Part shown: positions 52,205-60,407 of the stretch, piece by piece
Layout: each line of letters opens with the position of its first letter
Numbering within the stretch: position 1 is the first letter of the stretch
Origin: Chloroflexota bacterium
GTDB lineage: Bacteria; Chloroflexota; Anaerolineae; 4572-78; J111
Direction: 5' to 3'
Length of the DNA stretch: 64,000 nt
Assembly: GCA_016860845.1 (NCBI GenBank)
Contig: BOKF01000004.1
Location: 248,001-312,000 of the forward strand
Translations under genes and position numbers: made by a program
The notes under the pieces: model-generated
Databases searched by the model: none
What the model was told of the DNA's origin: nothing
What the model saw: the letters and a program-made list of their open reading frames with translations, nothing else

Positions 52205-53300
52205 AGTTTTTTCAGTTGGCCTGGCCCTGGCAATCGTCATTGGGGTAGGGCTGCTTATCTCAGCCTGTAACGGGAATACCTCTGCCGGTTCTGCAGCGAC
52301 TGCGTCTGAAGTAAAGCCCCTTCGAGGCACCGTCTGGGTGGCCGACGAATACGGCAACAGCATTACTGTTATCGATGCCACGACCAACAAGGTCATTACG
52401 ACGCTCACCGGGATCGAAGGCCCGCACAACCTGCAAGTAGCGCCTGATGGCAAGAGTGTCTGGGCAGTCAGCGGGCACGAGTCGCTGGCAGTAATGATTG
52501 ATGCGGCCACATACGCCTTGCACGGCACGATTCCCACCGGAATGGAGCCGGCCCATATCATTCTGACCCCGGACGGTCAGACCGCTTATGTGACCAACGC
52601 CGACGATAGTACAGTTACAGCGATTAACACGGCAACGATGGAAGCAATCGCCACCATCCCGGTTGGCGAGTACCCGCACGGTCTGCGCCCCAGCCCCGAT
52701 GGAAAATGGCTGTATGTCGCCAATGCCAAGGGCACGACGCTGAGTGTGATTGACACCGCTACCAACACGAAAGTGGCCGACGTCGAAGTAGGCCAGAAGC
52801 CTGTCCAGGTCGGCTTCTCTCCTGATGGCAAGTTCGTCTATTTTTCACTTAATGGAGAGAACGCCGTTGGCAAGGTAGATGTAGCAACCCGCCAACTGGT
52901 GGGCAAAGTAGACGTGGGTGTCGGGCCGGTTCAGGTCTTCGTCACGCCAGATAATAAATATCTGTTAGCCGCCAACCAGGGCACTAAAGATAAGCCCAGC
53001 ACCACCGTTTCGATCATTGACACAGCGACCTTCGCCGTTGTTGGCACGGTGGAAACGGGGCAGGGTGCTCACGGGGTCGTGATTGAGCCATCCAGCCGTT
53101 ACGCCTACATTACGAATATCTATGGGAATGACGTGGCGGTGCTTGACATTGCCGACCAGAAAGTCGTAGCGACGATTTCATCGGGCGCCGGGCCGAATGG
53201 GATTACGTTCTCGCCGCTCGCACCGGCTCAGGCGACGGCCTCAGAAATCCCCCTCCCCATCGAGCACGTCGAAATGGAAGATCATATGCCGGGCATGTAG
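52191..53300 (+). CDS. YVTN-type beta-propeller lipoprotein
   Basis: A 369-residue lipoprotein (lipobox LLISAC) with seven-bladed YVTN/surface-layer repeats of about 42 residues: WVADEYGNSITVIDATTNKV, AYVTNADDSTVTAINTATME, LYVANAKGTTLSVIDTATNT and so on. The tail (LPIEHVEMEDHMPGM) has His and Met. Such proteins bind ligands or haem-like partners outside the cell; the exact role is unknown. A decayed copy of its C-terminus forms the first part of the pseudogene at 16368. Confidence 0.9.
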   Translation: MQHLKVFSVGLALAIVIGVGLLISACNGNTSAGSAATASEVKPLRGTVWVADEYGNSITVIDATTNKVITTLTGIEGPHNLQVAPDGKSVWAVSGHESLAVMIDAATYALHGTIPTGMEPAHIILTPDGQTAYVTNADDSTVTAINTATMEAIATIPVGEYPHGLRPSPDGKWLYVANAKGTTLSVIDTATNTKVADVEVGQKPVQVGFSPDGKFVYFSLNGENAVGKVDVATRQLVGKVDVGVGPVQVFVTPDNKYLLAANQGTKDKPSTTVSIIDTATFAVVGTVETGQGAHGVVIEPSSRYAYITNIYGNDVAVLDIADQKVVATISSGAGPNGITFSPLAPAQATASEIPLPIEHVEMEDHMPGM

Positions 53301-53476
53301 CTCCGAGCTGGACTGTGTAGGGGTCAGGACCACCAATTCGGTCTGTTCCCCAACCAGTGGATGGTGAATAGATACAAACTCGTTTCTATAGCGATGCGCC
53401 CATGAGGAAATCCTAAAATGCTGGGCAAGGTGCACCATATAAAGGGCGACCAGCCTATCAAATCACGGAGGTAAAT

Positions 53477-53929
53477 ATGCTGGTCTTGAAAGAATTGAAC
53501 CAAACAGAGGCTAGAGATACTACCTACCCTTCTTCAATCTTGATGGTTGGGGGCAGCGGTATCCCAGCCCTTAAACTCAAGCGATGGCTGGAATGTAACG
53601 GCTGCCGTGTTTGCCAGGCCGATCCCTGTTCTGCTGGCCCGACGGCAGCCCAGCAGTCCTATTTTGATCTCGTTGTTTTTAACTTGGAAGGCGCCGCTGG
53701 GGATGAGGTTGAGGTATGCCAAAAACTAACAACCGATCCCGAATTGGCCCACCTCCCTGTGGTTGTGTTAGTACCCCCTGGCTGTCCTTTAAAAGCTGTC
53801 GGCGGATTAAAGAGGGAAAATGTCTTCTGCCTGGCCCGAATCGACGCAGGTGGGGGAACTATCTGCGCCGAGACCCTGTTACTGCAAATTATTCAATGTA
53901 CCCGTTATATGATTGACCGGTATACATAG
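53477..53929 (+). CDS. Cys-rich pseudo-receiver protein
   Basis: A 150-residue protein with a receiver-like alternation (SSILMVGGSGIPALKLKRWL, YFDLVVFNLEG, LPVVVLVPPG) but Asn where the phospho-Asp should be and no acidic pair, so phosphorylation is unlikely. Extra Cys cluster in the first half (CNGCRVCQADPC). It may sense metal or redox state through these Cys. There is no output domain. It lies 24 bp before the sortase gene at 53953. Confidence 0.65.
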   Translation: MLVLKELNQTEARDTTYPSSILMVGGSGIPALKLKRWLECNGCRVCQADPCSAGPTAAQQSYFDLVVFNLEGAAGDEVEVCQKLTTDPELAHLPVVVLVPPGCPLKAVGGLKRENVFCLARIDAGGGTICAETLLLQIIQCTRYMIDRYT

Positions 53930-53952
53930 GTGCAAACTAAAACTCCTCGCTT

Positions 53953-54840
53953 ATGGATCGAAATCGGCCCCCCAACTTCTTTGAACCGGTGCAGTTACAC
54001 CCTCTTCCTTCACTCCCAGCGAAAATGCACTCTGTGGCCAGTCTGACGCTTATCGTCGGCGGCCTAATCCTGCTGGCCTGGGGCGGTTGGCTCTTTTACC
54101 GGTACCAGTTCGAGGCCAGTGTCCCTCGCCACGTCCGGGTTGTAGATGTGGCTGAGGCCGAACCGGTGGAGATCGCTACCTCTCAGCTTCGTTCCACTCG
54201 GGCTGAGTCTACCGTGCTCTCAGTCGCCACGCCCACACCACACCCCACTTTTGCGCCAACCCCGAAGCCACCGCCATCCACGCCAGAGACGGTAGCTCCT
54301 TCCCTGGCTGATAATCCCCTGCCGGTAGTTGAGGCAGAAACGCCGCTTCAAGCCACAGCCACGCCTGGGGAAGTCAATCCCGCTGTTTCAACCCCGACCC
54401 GCATTGTGGCTAACAGCATCAACCTGGACGCGAAAGTGGTTAAAGTCGGCTGGAAGCAGGTGATTGAAAACGGCGTCCCGACCAATGTGTGGGAAGTGGC
54501 GAATTACGCCGCCGGTTGGCACAAAAACTCCAAGCTGCCTGGTCAGGGCGGCAACATTGTCTTATCCGGTCACAACAATATCAAAGGCGAAGTTTTTCGT
54601 TACCTGGTTGATTTGAAACCGGGCGATGGCATTACCTTATTCGTGGGTGAGAAGCTATACGAGTATACAACTACCGATATCTTTATCCTCAAAGACAAGG
54701 GCGAGCCGGAGGCGGTCCGCCGCGAGAACGCCAAGTGGATTGGCTCCTTCAACGACGAGCGGTTGACTTTAGTGACGTGCTGGCCTTACATCAACAACAC
54801 GCACCGGCTGATCGTCATTGCCCGGCCGTTACCCAAATAG
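53953..54840 (+). CDS. Sortase
   Basis: A 295-residue protein: N-terminal membrane helix (about 30-50), a Thr/Pro-rich stalk (about 85-150) and a sortase domain with His in LSGHNN, Cys in LVTCWPYINN and Arg in THRLIV. It is 24 bp before a second sortase with the same domain plan, so the pair is an operon. It differs from 27192 in the block around the catalytic Cys (TCWPY against SCYPY). Confidence 0.88.
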   Translation: MDRNRPPNFFEPVQLHPLPSLPAKMHSVASLTLIVGGLILLAWGGWLFYRYQFEASVPRHVRVVDVAEAEPVEIATSQLRSTRAESTVLSVATPTPHPTFAPTPKPPPSTPETVAPSLADNPLPVVEAETPLQATATPGEVNPAVSTPTRIVANSINLDAKVVKVGWKQVIENGVPTNVWEVANYAAGWHKNSKLPGQGGNIVLSGHNNIKGEVFRYLVDLKPGDGITLFVGEKLYEYTTTDIFILKDKGEPEAVRRENAKWIGSFNDERLTLVTCWPYINNTHRLIVIARPLPK

Positions 54841-54864
54841 CAACGTGCGTTGAGGAGGCACACC

Positions 54865-55848
54865 TTGTTGAAACGGTCGGATAAGCAGCTATTGATCGAG
54901 CAGGTGGCGCTGATCTTCACCAGTTTTGTCTGGACAATCGTCGTGCTGGTTGCCATTTCCTTTTACTGGGCTTATCAGGATGTTCAGGCTCGTTGGGACG
55001 ATGTATTAAATGCGCCGCCGGAGGCGCTGGCTCAAGCCGCACCAGCGACGGCTACGCCCACCCCAACAGCGACTGTCTGGAGCCCGCCGCCTACCTTGAC
55101 CCCCTCGCCGACGAAGCCGCCCACCCCTACGGCTACCTGGGTTATCCCTCCGCCACAAATTCTGCCCGAAACCTTCGGTCCCGGTGAACCAACGCCGGTA
55201 GTCATCGCCGTCGAACCGGGAGATCAAAGCGGGGCTTCCATCCCAGAGCCTACTCCTTTACCCACGCCCACCGTGACTCAGCCGCCGCCACCTACTGAAT
55301 TACCCATTGTGCCCTCGGTCCAGCCGGCAGCGCCCCCACCGTCCACCGCGACTCCCACCCCTCTACTGCCTACTCCCCTGCCTCTCCCCCAACCGCAGGA
55401 CACCGTACCCACCCGGTTAGTGATTGAGTCGGTGGGGATCGACTCCCCCGTGATCCCGGTGGGGTGGCAGGTGGTTGAACAGAACGGCCGGCAGTACAGT
55501 ATTTGGGAGGTAGCCGACTACGCCGTGGGCTGGCACAAAACATCCGCCCGGCTCGGCCAGCCGGGCAATACGGTGATGGCCGGTCATAATAACGTCAAGG
55601 GCGAAGTATTTCGTGACCTGGTGAATGTCGAGCTAGGCGATAAAGTTGTTGTTTATGCAGGCGAGCGGCAGTTTGAATATGTCGTTGACTTCAAAACCAT
55701 CGTCAAAGAAAAAGGGGAACCGCTGGAGGTACGCCAGCGCAACGCTCAATGGATCGCGCGCACTACCGACGAGCGATTGACCTTGGTGACTTGCTGGCCT
55801 TACACCAACAATACCCATCGGGTTATTGTCGTGGCCCGGCCGCATTAG
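54865..55848 (+). CDS. Sortase with long Pro/Thr-rich stalk
   Basis: A 327-residue protein with a membrane helix (about 17-40), a long Pro/Thr/Ala stalk (about 55-185) and a sortase domain (about 190-325) with His in MAGHNN, Cys in LVTCWPYTNN and Arg in THRVIV. I chose TTG 54865, 6 bases after AGGAGG. The stalk would hold the catalytic domain away from the membrane. Confidence 0.86.
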   Translation: MLKRSDKQLLIEQVALIFTSFVWTIVVLVAISFYWAYQDVQARWDDVLNAPPEALAQAAPATATPTPTATVWSPPPTLTPSPTKPPTPTATWVIPPPQILPETFGPGEPTPVVIAVEPGDQSGASIPEPTPLPTPTVTQPPPPTELPIVPSVQPAAPPPSTATPTPLLPTPLPLPQPQDTVPTRLVIESVGIDSPVIPVGWQVVEQNGRQYSIWEVADYAVGWHKTSARLGQPGNTVMAGHNNVKGEVFRDLVNVELGDKVVVYAGERQFEYVVDFKTIVKEKGEPLEVRQRNAQWIARTTDERLTLVTCWPYTNNTHRVIVVARPH

Positions 55849-55883
55849 CTATCCTGTCTTGATGCATTTAGTCTTAAAGATAG

Positions 55884-56675
55884 ATGGGGGTTTTAGCAAT
55901 GGGAGAAATTATCACTCAATACTACGCCTGGCTGAGCAGCCTGGCGGGGTGGCTCACCTTCCCTCTCAGCAAGCTGGCCGACTCGCTTGACATCCCCCTG
56001 GCGTCGGCGTTATTGTTTGGCCTGATCGGCGCGACGGCGCCCTGCCAATTGAGCGGCAGCGTGGCCACCCTGGCCTTTCTATCGCGTGACCTGGCTGACT
56101 CTCGGCGGCTCTGGTGGCAAGCGCTGGCCTTTGTGGCGGGCAAAGTCACGGTCTACTTACTGGTCGGTGGGATGATCGTTTTGCTCGGCTGGCAGCTCGA
56201 TCAACTTAGCCCAACTGCGATCCCGGTGATTGTCTTCGCCCGGCGAGCGATGGGTCCGCTGCTGATTGGAGTCGGCCTGGTGATGGTGGGCCTGCTCCAG
56301 GCTCGTGTATCCCTTGGTAGCCGAGTCTCAACCTGGCTGCAAGCCAAAGTGGGCAAGTCGCAGGGCGCTCTCCCGGCCTACCTGCTGGGCGTGGCGCTCT
56401 CTTTCACTTTTTGTCCGACGTTGTTCTGGTTGTTTTTCGGCTTGACCCTGCCGCTGGCCATCGCTTCGCCGGGTGGTGTGCTCTTGCCCGGCGTCTTTGC
56501 TGTTGGCACAGCTTTGCCCGTGCTGGGCCTGGCCGGGCTGCTTGCCTCCAGCACAGGGAACGTGGGACAGTTTGTAAAGCGCTTCAAGGCAGCCGATGTT
56601 TGGCTGCGGCGCGCAGTTGGGCTGGTGTTTGTGCTCGTCGGGATCAACGAAATCCTACTCTATTGGTTTATCTAA
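55884..56675 (+). CDS. CcdA-like transmembrane protein
   Basis: A 263-residue membrane protein with about six to seven helices. Cys residues sit in GATAPCQLSGSVATL and SFTFCPTLFWLFFG, the CcdA/DsbD-like arrangement with one Cys per half. It probably carries reducing power to outside thiols. ATG 55899 is an alternative start (MGEIITQYYAW). It comes just before copper and thioredoxin genes, so it could reduce the thioredoxin-like protein at 58092. Confidence 0.82.
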   Translation: MGVLAMGEIITQYYAWLSSLAGWLTFPLSKLADSLDIPLASALLFGLIGATAPCQLSGSVATLAFLSRDLADSRRLWWQALAFVAGKVTVYLLVGGMIVLLGWQLDQLSPTAIPVIVFARRAMGPLLIGVGLVMVGLLQARVSLGSRVSTWLQAKVGKSQGALPAYLLGVALSFTFCPTLFWLFFGLTLPLAIASPGGVLLPGVFAVGTALPVLGLAGLLASSTGNVGQFVKRFKAADVWLRRAVGLVFVLVGINEILLYWFI

Positions 56676-56743
56676 TAAGCAGAGATGTCAACCTAGGGTC
56701 AATCACAACATTACGACTGATCCTTGTTTTTTATGGGCAAAGG

Positions 56744-56761
56744 TTAACCCAGGTGGGTTAA
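56744..56761. repeat. Palindrome TTAACCC-AGGT-GGGTTAA
   Basis: A perfect 7-bp inverted repeat around 4 bp in the AT-rich gap 56676-56990. It could be a regulator site or weak hairpin. Only one copy is noticed in the window. Confidence 0.35.
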
Positions 56762-56861
56762 AGTGAAGATTTGATAAAAATAATCCTTTTATTAGTCTGA
56801 ATTCCCCTAGATAGGTATAGATAACCTGCTAAAAGAATGGTAAGCTGGAGTGGACCGCGTA

Positions 56862-56878
56862 TCTTACAGGGCGTCAGA
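56862..56878 (+). promoter_or_regulatory. Operator, TCTTAC-N5-GTAAGA class
   Basis: TCTTAC-agggc-GTCAGA, one mismatch, 113 bp before the DUF326 gene. No clear -35/-10 pair can be set on it. Confidence 0.5.
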
Positions 56879-56990
56879 GAATATTATTATTTAGGCAATG
56901 ATTTACCCTAACGGAAAGAGCTGACAGAGACATCTCCTCTTTCCTCTAACTTTTGAAATTAACGATGGAAAATTAACTCAGGAGGTAAAA

Positions 56991-57407
56991 ATGCACCATA
57001 TCCAACAAATGTTACAAACTCATCCTCGCCAGAGTCAAGTGGATGGGCAAGCCTTAATGAATTGTATTCAGGAGTGTTTTGACTGCGCTCAAAGCTGTAC
57101 GGCTTGCGCCGATGCTTGTCTCGGCGAGCAGAATCTCGAAATGCTTATTCGTTGTATTCGACTGAACCTGGACTGCGCTGATGTTTGCAGCGCCACCGGG
57201 CGTTTACTCTCGCGCCAAACTGAACCTGACTGGACCCTGCTACGCAGCCAGCTTCAAGTCTGCGCTCTGGCCTGTCAGGTGTGTGGCGCTGAGTGCGAGC
57301 GGCATGCTCAACATCACGAGCACTGTCGCGTCTGCGCTGAATCTTGCCGCCGCTGTGAAGCAGCGTGCAACCAGTTGCTGAACGCAATCCCCCAAGGCTC
57401 AATGTAG
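56991..57407 (+). CDS. DUF326 four-helix copper-storage protein
   Basis: A 138-residue protein with about 20 Cys arranged on four helices (CIQECFDCAQSCTACADACLG, CIRLNLDCADVCSATG, CALACQVCGAECERH, CRVCAESCRRCEAAC). This is the Csp/DUF326 pattern in which Cys line a helix bundle and store many Cu(I). There is no signal peptide, so it is cytosolic like Csp3. GGAGGTAAAA lies before the ATG. A TCTTAC-class operator lies upstream. Confidence 0.93.
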   Translation: MHHIQQMLQTHPRQSQVDGQALMNCIQECFDCAQSCTACADACLGEQNLEMLIRCIRLNLDCADVCSATGRLLSRQTEPDWTLLRSQLQVCALACQVCGAECERHAQHHEHCRVCAESCRRCEAACNQLLNAIPQGSM

Positions 57408-57604
57408 TCGCTGGGGATGTAGCAGGGACAGTTACTGTCCTCAGATACGTTGCTGTAAACCACCGTTTATCAGCCTTAAGCCCATGATTGTATTCTTAAC
57501 GCTTAGCCACTATTACCCTATGAGTTGAACTACACTCTGGCTATTTCATTAACGGACTGGCTGCGTCTCAGCCGTCTTGTGCAAATCGTGGTCTTCTAAC
57601 TTTC

Positions 57605-57636
57605 AAAGCCGGGTGAGTGTCGTCTCGCCCGGCTTT
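57605..57636 (+). terminator. Hairpin downstream of the DUF326 gene
   Basis: AAAGCCGGGTGAG pairs with CTCGCCCGGCTTT (one G-U) over a 6-nt loop. The T run is short. It lies 200 bp after the DUF326 stop and just before the next promoter. Confidence 0.6.
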
Positions 57637-57646
57637 AAGTTAAGAT

Positions 57647-57682
57647 TTGACAGATCAATGGCATTTCTTACAATTCGTAGGA
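57647..57682 (+). promoter_or_regulatory. Promoter with TCTTAC-N5-GTAAGA operator
   Basis: TTGACA (57647-57652), 16 bp, TACAAT (57669-57674), covered by TCTTAC-aattc-GTAGGA (57666-57682). It would drive the BNR remnant and the selenoprotein-cytochrome gene. Confidence 0.7.
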
Positions 57683-57688
57683 TGTATA

Positions 57689-58074
57689 GTGGTGAAGGAG
57701 ATCCTCATCCACTCGCCGCTGCCGGGCAGTATGAAAACCGGGTGGCTCTATGCGGCTACGCCGAGCGGCGCTTACCTGAGTAGGATTGATTCTGAGGCTG
57801 GCGCTCGATGGGCAGTTTGCCTATCAACCCCTTTGTTCACTCCGTGGCCGTAGATACGGTCAACCCAAAACGAGTTTATGCGGCCGGTCCGGCGGGCCTG
57901 TTTCGCTCGGACGACGCCGGACAGACCTGGCAAGCGGCTGATGAAGGGCTAACGGGTGAGCCGCTGGCTGTTGTGCTTGATCCGGCTGCATCGCAAACAG
58001 TGTTTACTGTTTTAACCGACGATTCGGTTTGGCGGTCTCAAGATGGCGGGACCACCTGGCAACCGGCCGAATAA
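57689..58074 (+). pseudogene. Frameshifted BNR/sortilin-type propeller fragment
   Basis: Pieces lie in three frames: KTGWLYAATPSGAYLSR, then LALDGQFAYQP, then FVHSVAVDTVNPKRVYAAG, GLFRSDDAGQTW and SVWRSQDGGTTW. The Ser-x-Asp-x-Gly-x-Thr-Trp boxes mark BNR repeats. Two frameshifts and a missing N-terminus mean it is a remnant. It ends 17 bp before the thioredoxin-cytochrome gene and shares its promoter. Confidence 0.65.
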
Positions 58075-58091
58075 TTGCGTGGGATATAAAA

Positions 58092-58928
58092 ATGCGGCTA
58101 ACATTTAAGGAAGTACACCCGCTGACTATCTTGATTTTACTCGAGCTGATTGTGCTTGGGTTAGCCGGTTGTGATGGTAGCACCCCTACGCTGGGGCAAC
58201 CGGGCCAGCCCACACTGGTCTTCATTTATACCGATACCTGACCCCCTTGAGCGAGGATGACGCCCATCGTGGATGGGCTGGAGACTCAATATGCCGGTCA
58301 AGTTGCCTTCCAACGGATCAATGCTAACGAAGGCGGTGGGCCGGCAATTATGCGCGCCTATCAGGTACAAGGCCACCCCACTATTTTGATCGTTGACCGG
58401 CAAGGCCGGGAGGTGAAACGGTTCATTGGACCCCAATCGTCGGAACAGATCGCCGAGGGTTTACAGCAAGTTCTGTCTCATGTCCCTGGCGAGCAGGGAG
58501 CAGGTACTCCTGCTACCGTAATTCCCCCTCTGCCAACCCTTGATGCGTCTGAGGTGATCCAGGGACGGCAAATTTATTTGGAACAGTGCGCCGTCTGTCA
58601 CGGTCATCAGGCCGAAGGTCAGCCCCAGTGGAAGCAGCCCGACGCCCAGGGCAACATGCCTGCCCCGCCGCACGACGACACCGGTCACACCTGGCACCAT
58701 GCCGATGGGCTGCTCTATGAAATAATCCGTAATGGTTTTCGCGATCCGCTCAAGCCGCCCGAAAGTCCGCTGACTATGTCTGCTTTTGGCGACAAGTTGA
58801 ACGATACGGAAACCCGGGCAGCAATTACCTACTTCAAAAGCCTCTGGTCGGAGCAGAACCGACTGTTTCAATGGCAGGTAACCCAACAGCAGCCCTTTCC
58901 AACCATCACACCGGTAAAAGGGGAGTAA
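58092..58928 (+). CDS. Thioredoxin-cytochrome c lipoprotein with two UGA (U-P-P-U)
   Basis: 278 codons if two in-frame TGA (58239-58241 and 58248-58250) are read through. Lipobox GLAGC, then a thioredoxin fold (TLVFIYTDT-U-P-P-U-ARMTPIVDGL, cis-Pro in VQGHPTILIVD), then a cytochrome c domain with CAVCH (about residue 163) and an axial Met in PLTMSAF. The TGA codons fall exactly where CPPC is expected, residues 50 and 53, and the frame is open on both sides. A SECIS-like hairpin follows. Sec at both positions is the simplest reading; the product would be an extracytoplasmic redox protein. Confidence 0.75.
58262..58278 (+). promoter_or_regulatory. SECIS-like hairpin serving both UGA codons
   Basis: GCCCAU, loop CGUGG, AUGGGC. 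The loop starts 17 nt after the second UGA and 26 nt after the first, so both fall in the 16-37 nt range I recall for bacterial SECIS elements; G is the second loop base. Confidence 0.6.
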
Positions 58929-59035
58929 ACAACAAAACAGCGGGTCATGGACGATAAATGAGCAAAATCAGCAAAGAATGTCACCAGACACCTTGGATAT
59001 TGCCGGGAGATTGATTGACTTGCTCTCACTCAAAT

Positions 59036-59090
59036 CTTTACCGAGTCTTTACCCAATCTTCATTAAAACTTTAAATAAGCCTATTATGGT
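59036..59090 (+). promoter_or_regulatory. OmpR/PhoB-type promoter: four 11-bp direct repeats
   Basis: CTTTAC, CTTTAC, CTTCAT and CTTTAA start every 11 bp from 59036, then 10 bp, then -10 TATGGT (59085-59090). It drives the second multicopper oxidase after a leader of about 190 nt. Confidence 0.75.
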
Positions 59091-59112
59091 CTTGATATAT
59101 TCCGTCCCCCGG

Positions 59113-59292
59113 ATGCTGCAACACCTGGGCGCTACCCTGGCAGACCCTGACTGTGACCCGTGGCCGATCTGTGGCGAAGAGTTCAATCCTGTGACTATTA
59201 CTACAGCCTGGATCTACAAAGTTACCGAGGTTAAGGCTCATCTACCCAGTGAAAGGTCATCTTATAAACTCCAAGAGGAATACCTTATATGA
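59113..59292 (+). CDS. Possible small coupled ORF (59 aa)
   Basis: ATG inside the leader of the oxidase gene, reading MLQHLGATLADPDCDPWPIC and overlapping the oxidase start by 4 bases (ATGA). No ribosome-binding site is seen and no family is recognised. Confidence 0.25.
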   Translation: MLQHLGATLADPDCDPWPICGEEFNPVTITTAWIYKVTEVKAHLPSERSSYKLQEEYLI

Positions 59293-60380
59293 AAACTGTT
59301 TTGACGATGTTGGTATTATTCGCCATGCTGGTAATCTCAGCCTGTGCGAATGACCCGTCCACTTCGGGGTCGGCCAGCGTTGAGGCCACCCCAACCCCTA
59401 CCCCGGCCAGAATGATGCCCGCCAACGGCGGCATGGAACATTCAATGGACTCGAGCGGTGCGGGAATGGCTCACATGATGGAGCCAATCAGCGCCGAGGG
59501 TGTTCAACCGGCCACCCAGGATCAGGGTGGACAACCCCTTGAATTTCGGCTTGAAGACGGGATCAAAGTTTTCGAAATTACCACAAAACCGGTGCAATGG
59601 AAAATCTTGGATGATGTGACTGTGACGGCCTGGACCTATAATGGCACCGTTCCCGGCCCGCTGATCCGGGTCACCGAGGGAGACAAGGTTCGTATTCTGG
59701 TTAAGAACCAACTGTCCGACCCGACTACTATTCATTGGCATGGGATCGAAGTGCCCAATGCGATGGACGGCGTGCCTGATATGACCCAGGATCCCATCCA
59801 ACCCGGCCAAACTTTCACTTATGAGTTCACCGCCAAACCGGCTGGTACGTTTATGTATCATTCCCACTTTGAGGGTGATGTGCAGGTTGGGGTGGGTTTG
59901 TATGCCCCCTTTATTATCGAGCCACAGGAAGAGGCCGCCCTTAAGCCTGATGTGGATGTGCCCCTAATGCTGTCGGAGTGGCGGGTGGTTGATGGCGAGA
60001 CCTTTGCGGCCATGCCGATGGGGGGAATGGAACCGAACTTCTTTACCGTCAATGGAAAAGCCTTTCCCGCGACGGAGACCCTCAACGTCAAAAAAGGCCA
60101 GCGGGTACGACTACGCTTTATCAATATCGGGCAATTTGTGCATCCCATGCACCTGCACGGCGTTCCCTTCAAAATTGTGGCGACCGATGGTCATCCCGTA
60201 CCGGAGGCCGCCCAATTAACCAAAGACACGGTTGCAGTGGCGCCAGGTGAACGCTACGATGTGGAATTTATCGCCACCGAACCCGGTCAATGGATGGTTC
60301 ATTGCCACATCTTACATCACACCACAAACGATAATGTCGAACCTGGCGGATTGATGTTTGTCGTCAATGTCAGTGCCTAA
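59289..60380 (+). CDS. Two-domain multicopper oxidase lipoprotein, paralogue of 8994
   Basis: A 363-residue lipoprotein (lipobox VISAC) with a Met-rich linker (ARMMPANGGMEHSMDSS) and two cupredoxin domains. Copper ligands follow 8994: HWHG, MYHSH, HPMHLHG and H338-C339-H340 (HCHILHH). WTYNGTVPGPLIRVTEGD is shared nearly word for word. It is likely a laccase-like oxidase acting on Cu(I) or small reductants. Unlike 8994 it has an OmpR-type promoter, so the two copies answer to different signals. The YtkA-like gene follows after 27 bp. Confidence 0.93.
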   Translation: MKTVLTMLVLFAMLVISACANDPSTSGSASVEATPTPTPARMMPANGGMEHSMDSSGAGMAHMMEPISAEGVQPATQDQGGQPLEFRLEDGIKVFEITTKPVQWKILDDVTVTAWTYNGTVPGPLIRVTEGDKVRILVKNQLSDPTTIHWHGIEVPNAMDGVPDMTQDPIQPGQTFTYEFTAKPAGTFMYHSHFEGDVQVGVGLYAPFIIEPQEEAALKPDVDVPLMLSEWRVVDGETFAAMPMGGMEPNFFTVNGKAFPATETLNVKKGQRVRLRFINIGQFVHPMHLHGVPFKIVATDGHPVPEAAQLTKDTVAVAPGERYDVEFIATEPGQWMVHCHILHHTTNDNVEPGGLMFVVNVSA

Positions 60381-60407
60381 GCAAAATTTTGACCGAGGAG
60401 AAGAAAG

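Noticed and set aside
58978..59292. 104-codon frame before the second oxidase
   Set aside because: It runs through the 11-bp repeat promoter, so the long version cannot be a gene. Only the inner 59-codon part is kept, at low confidence.
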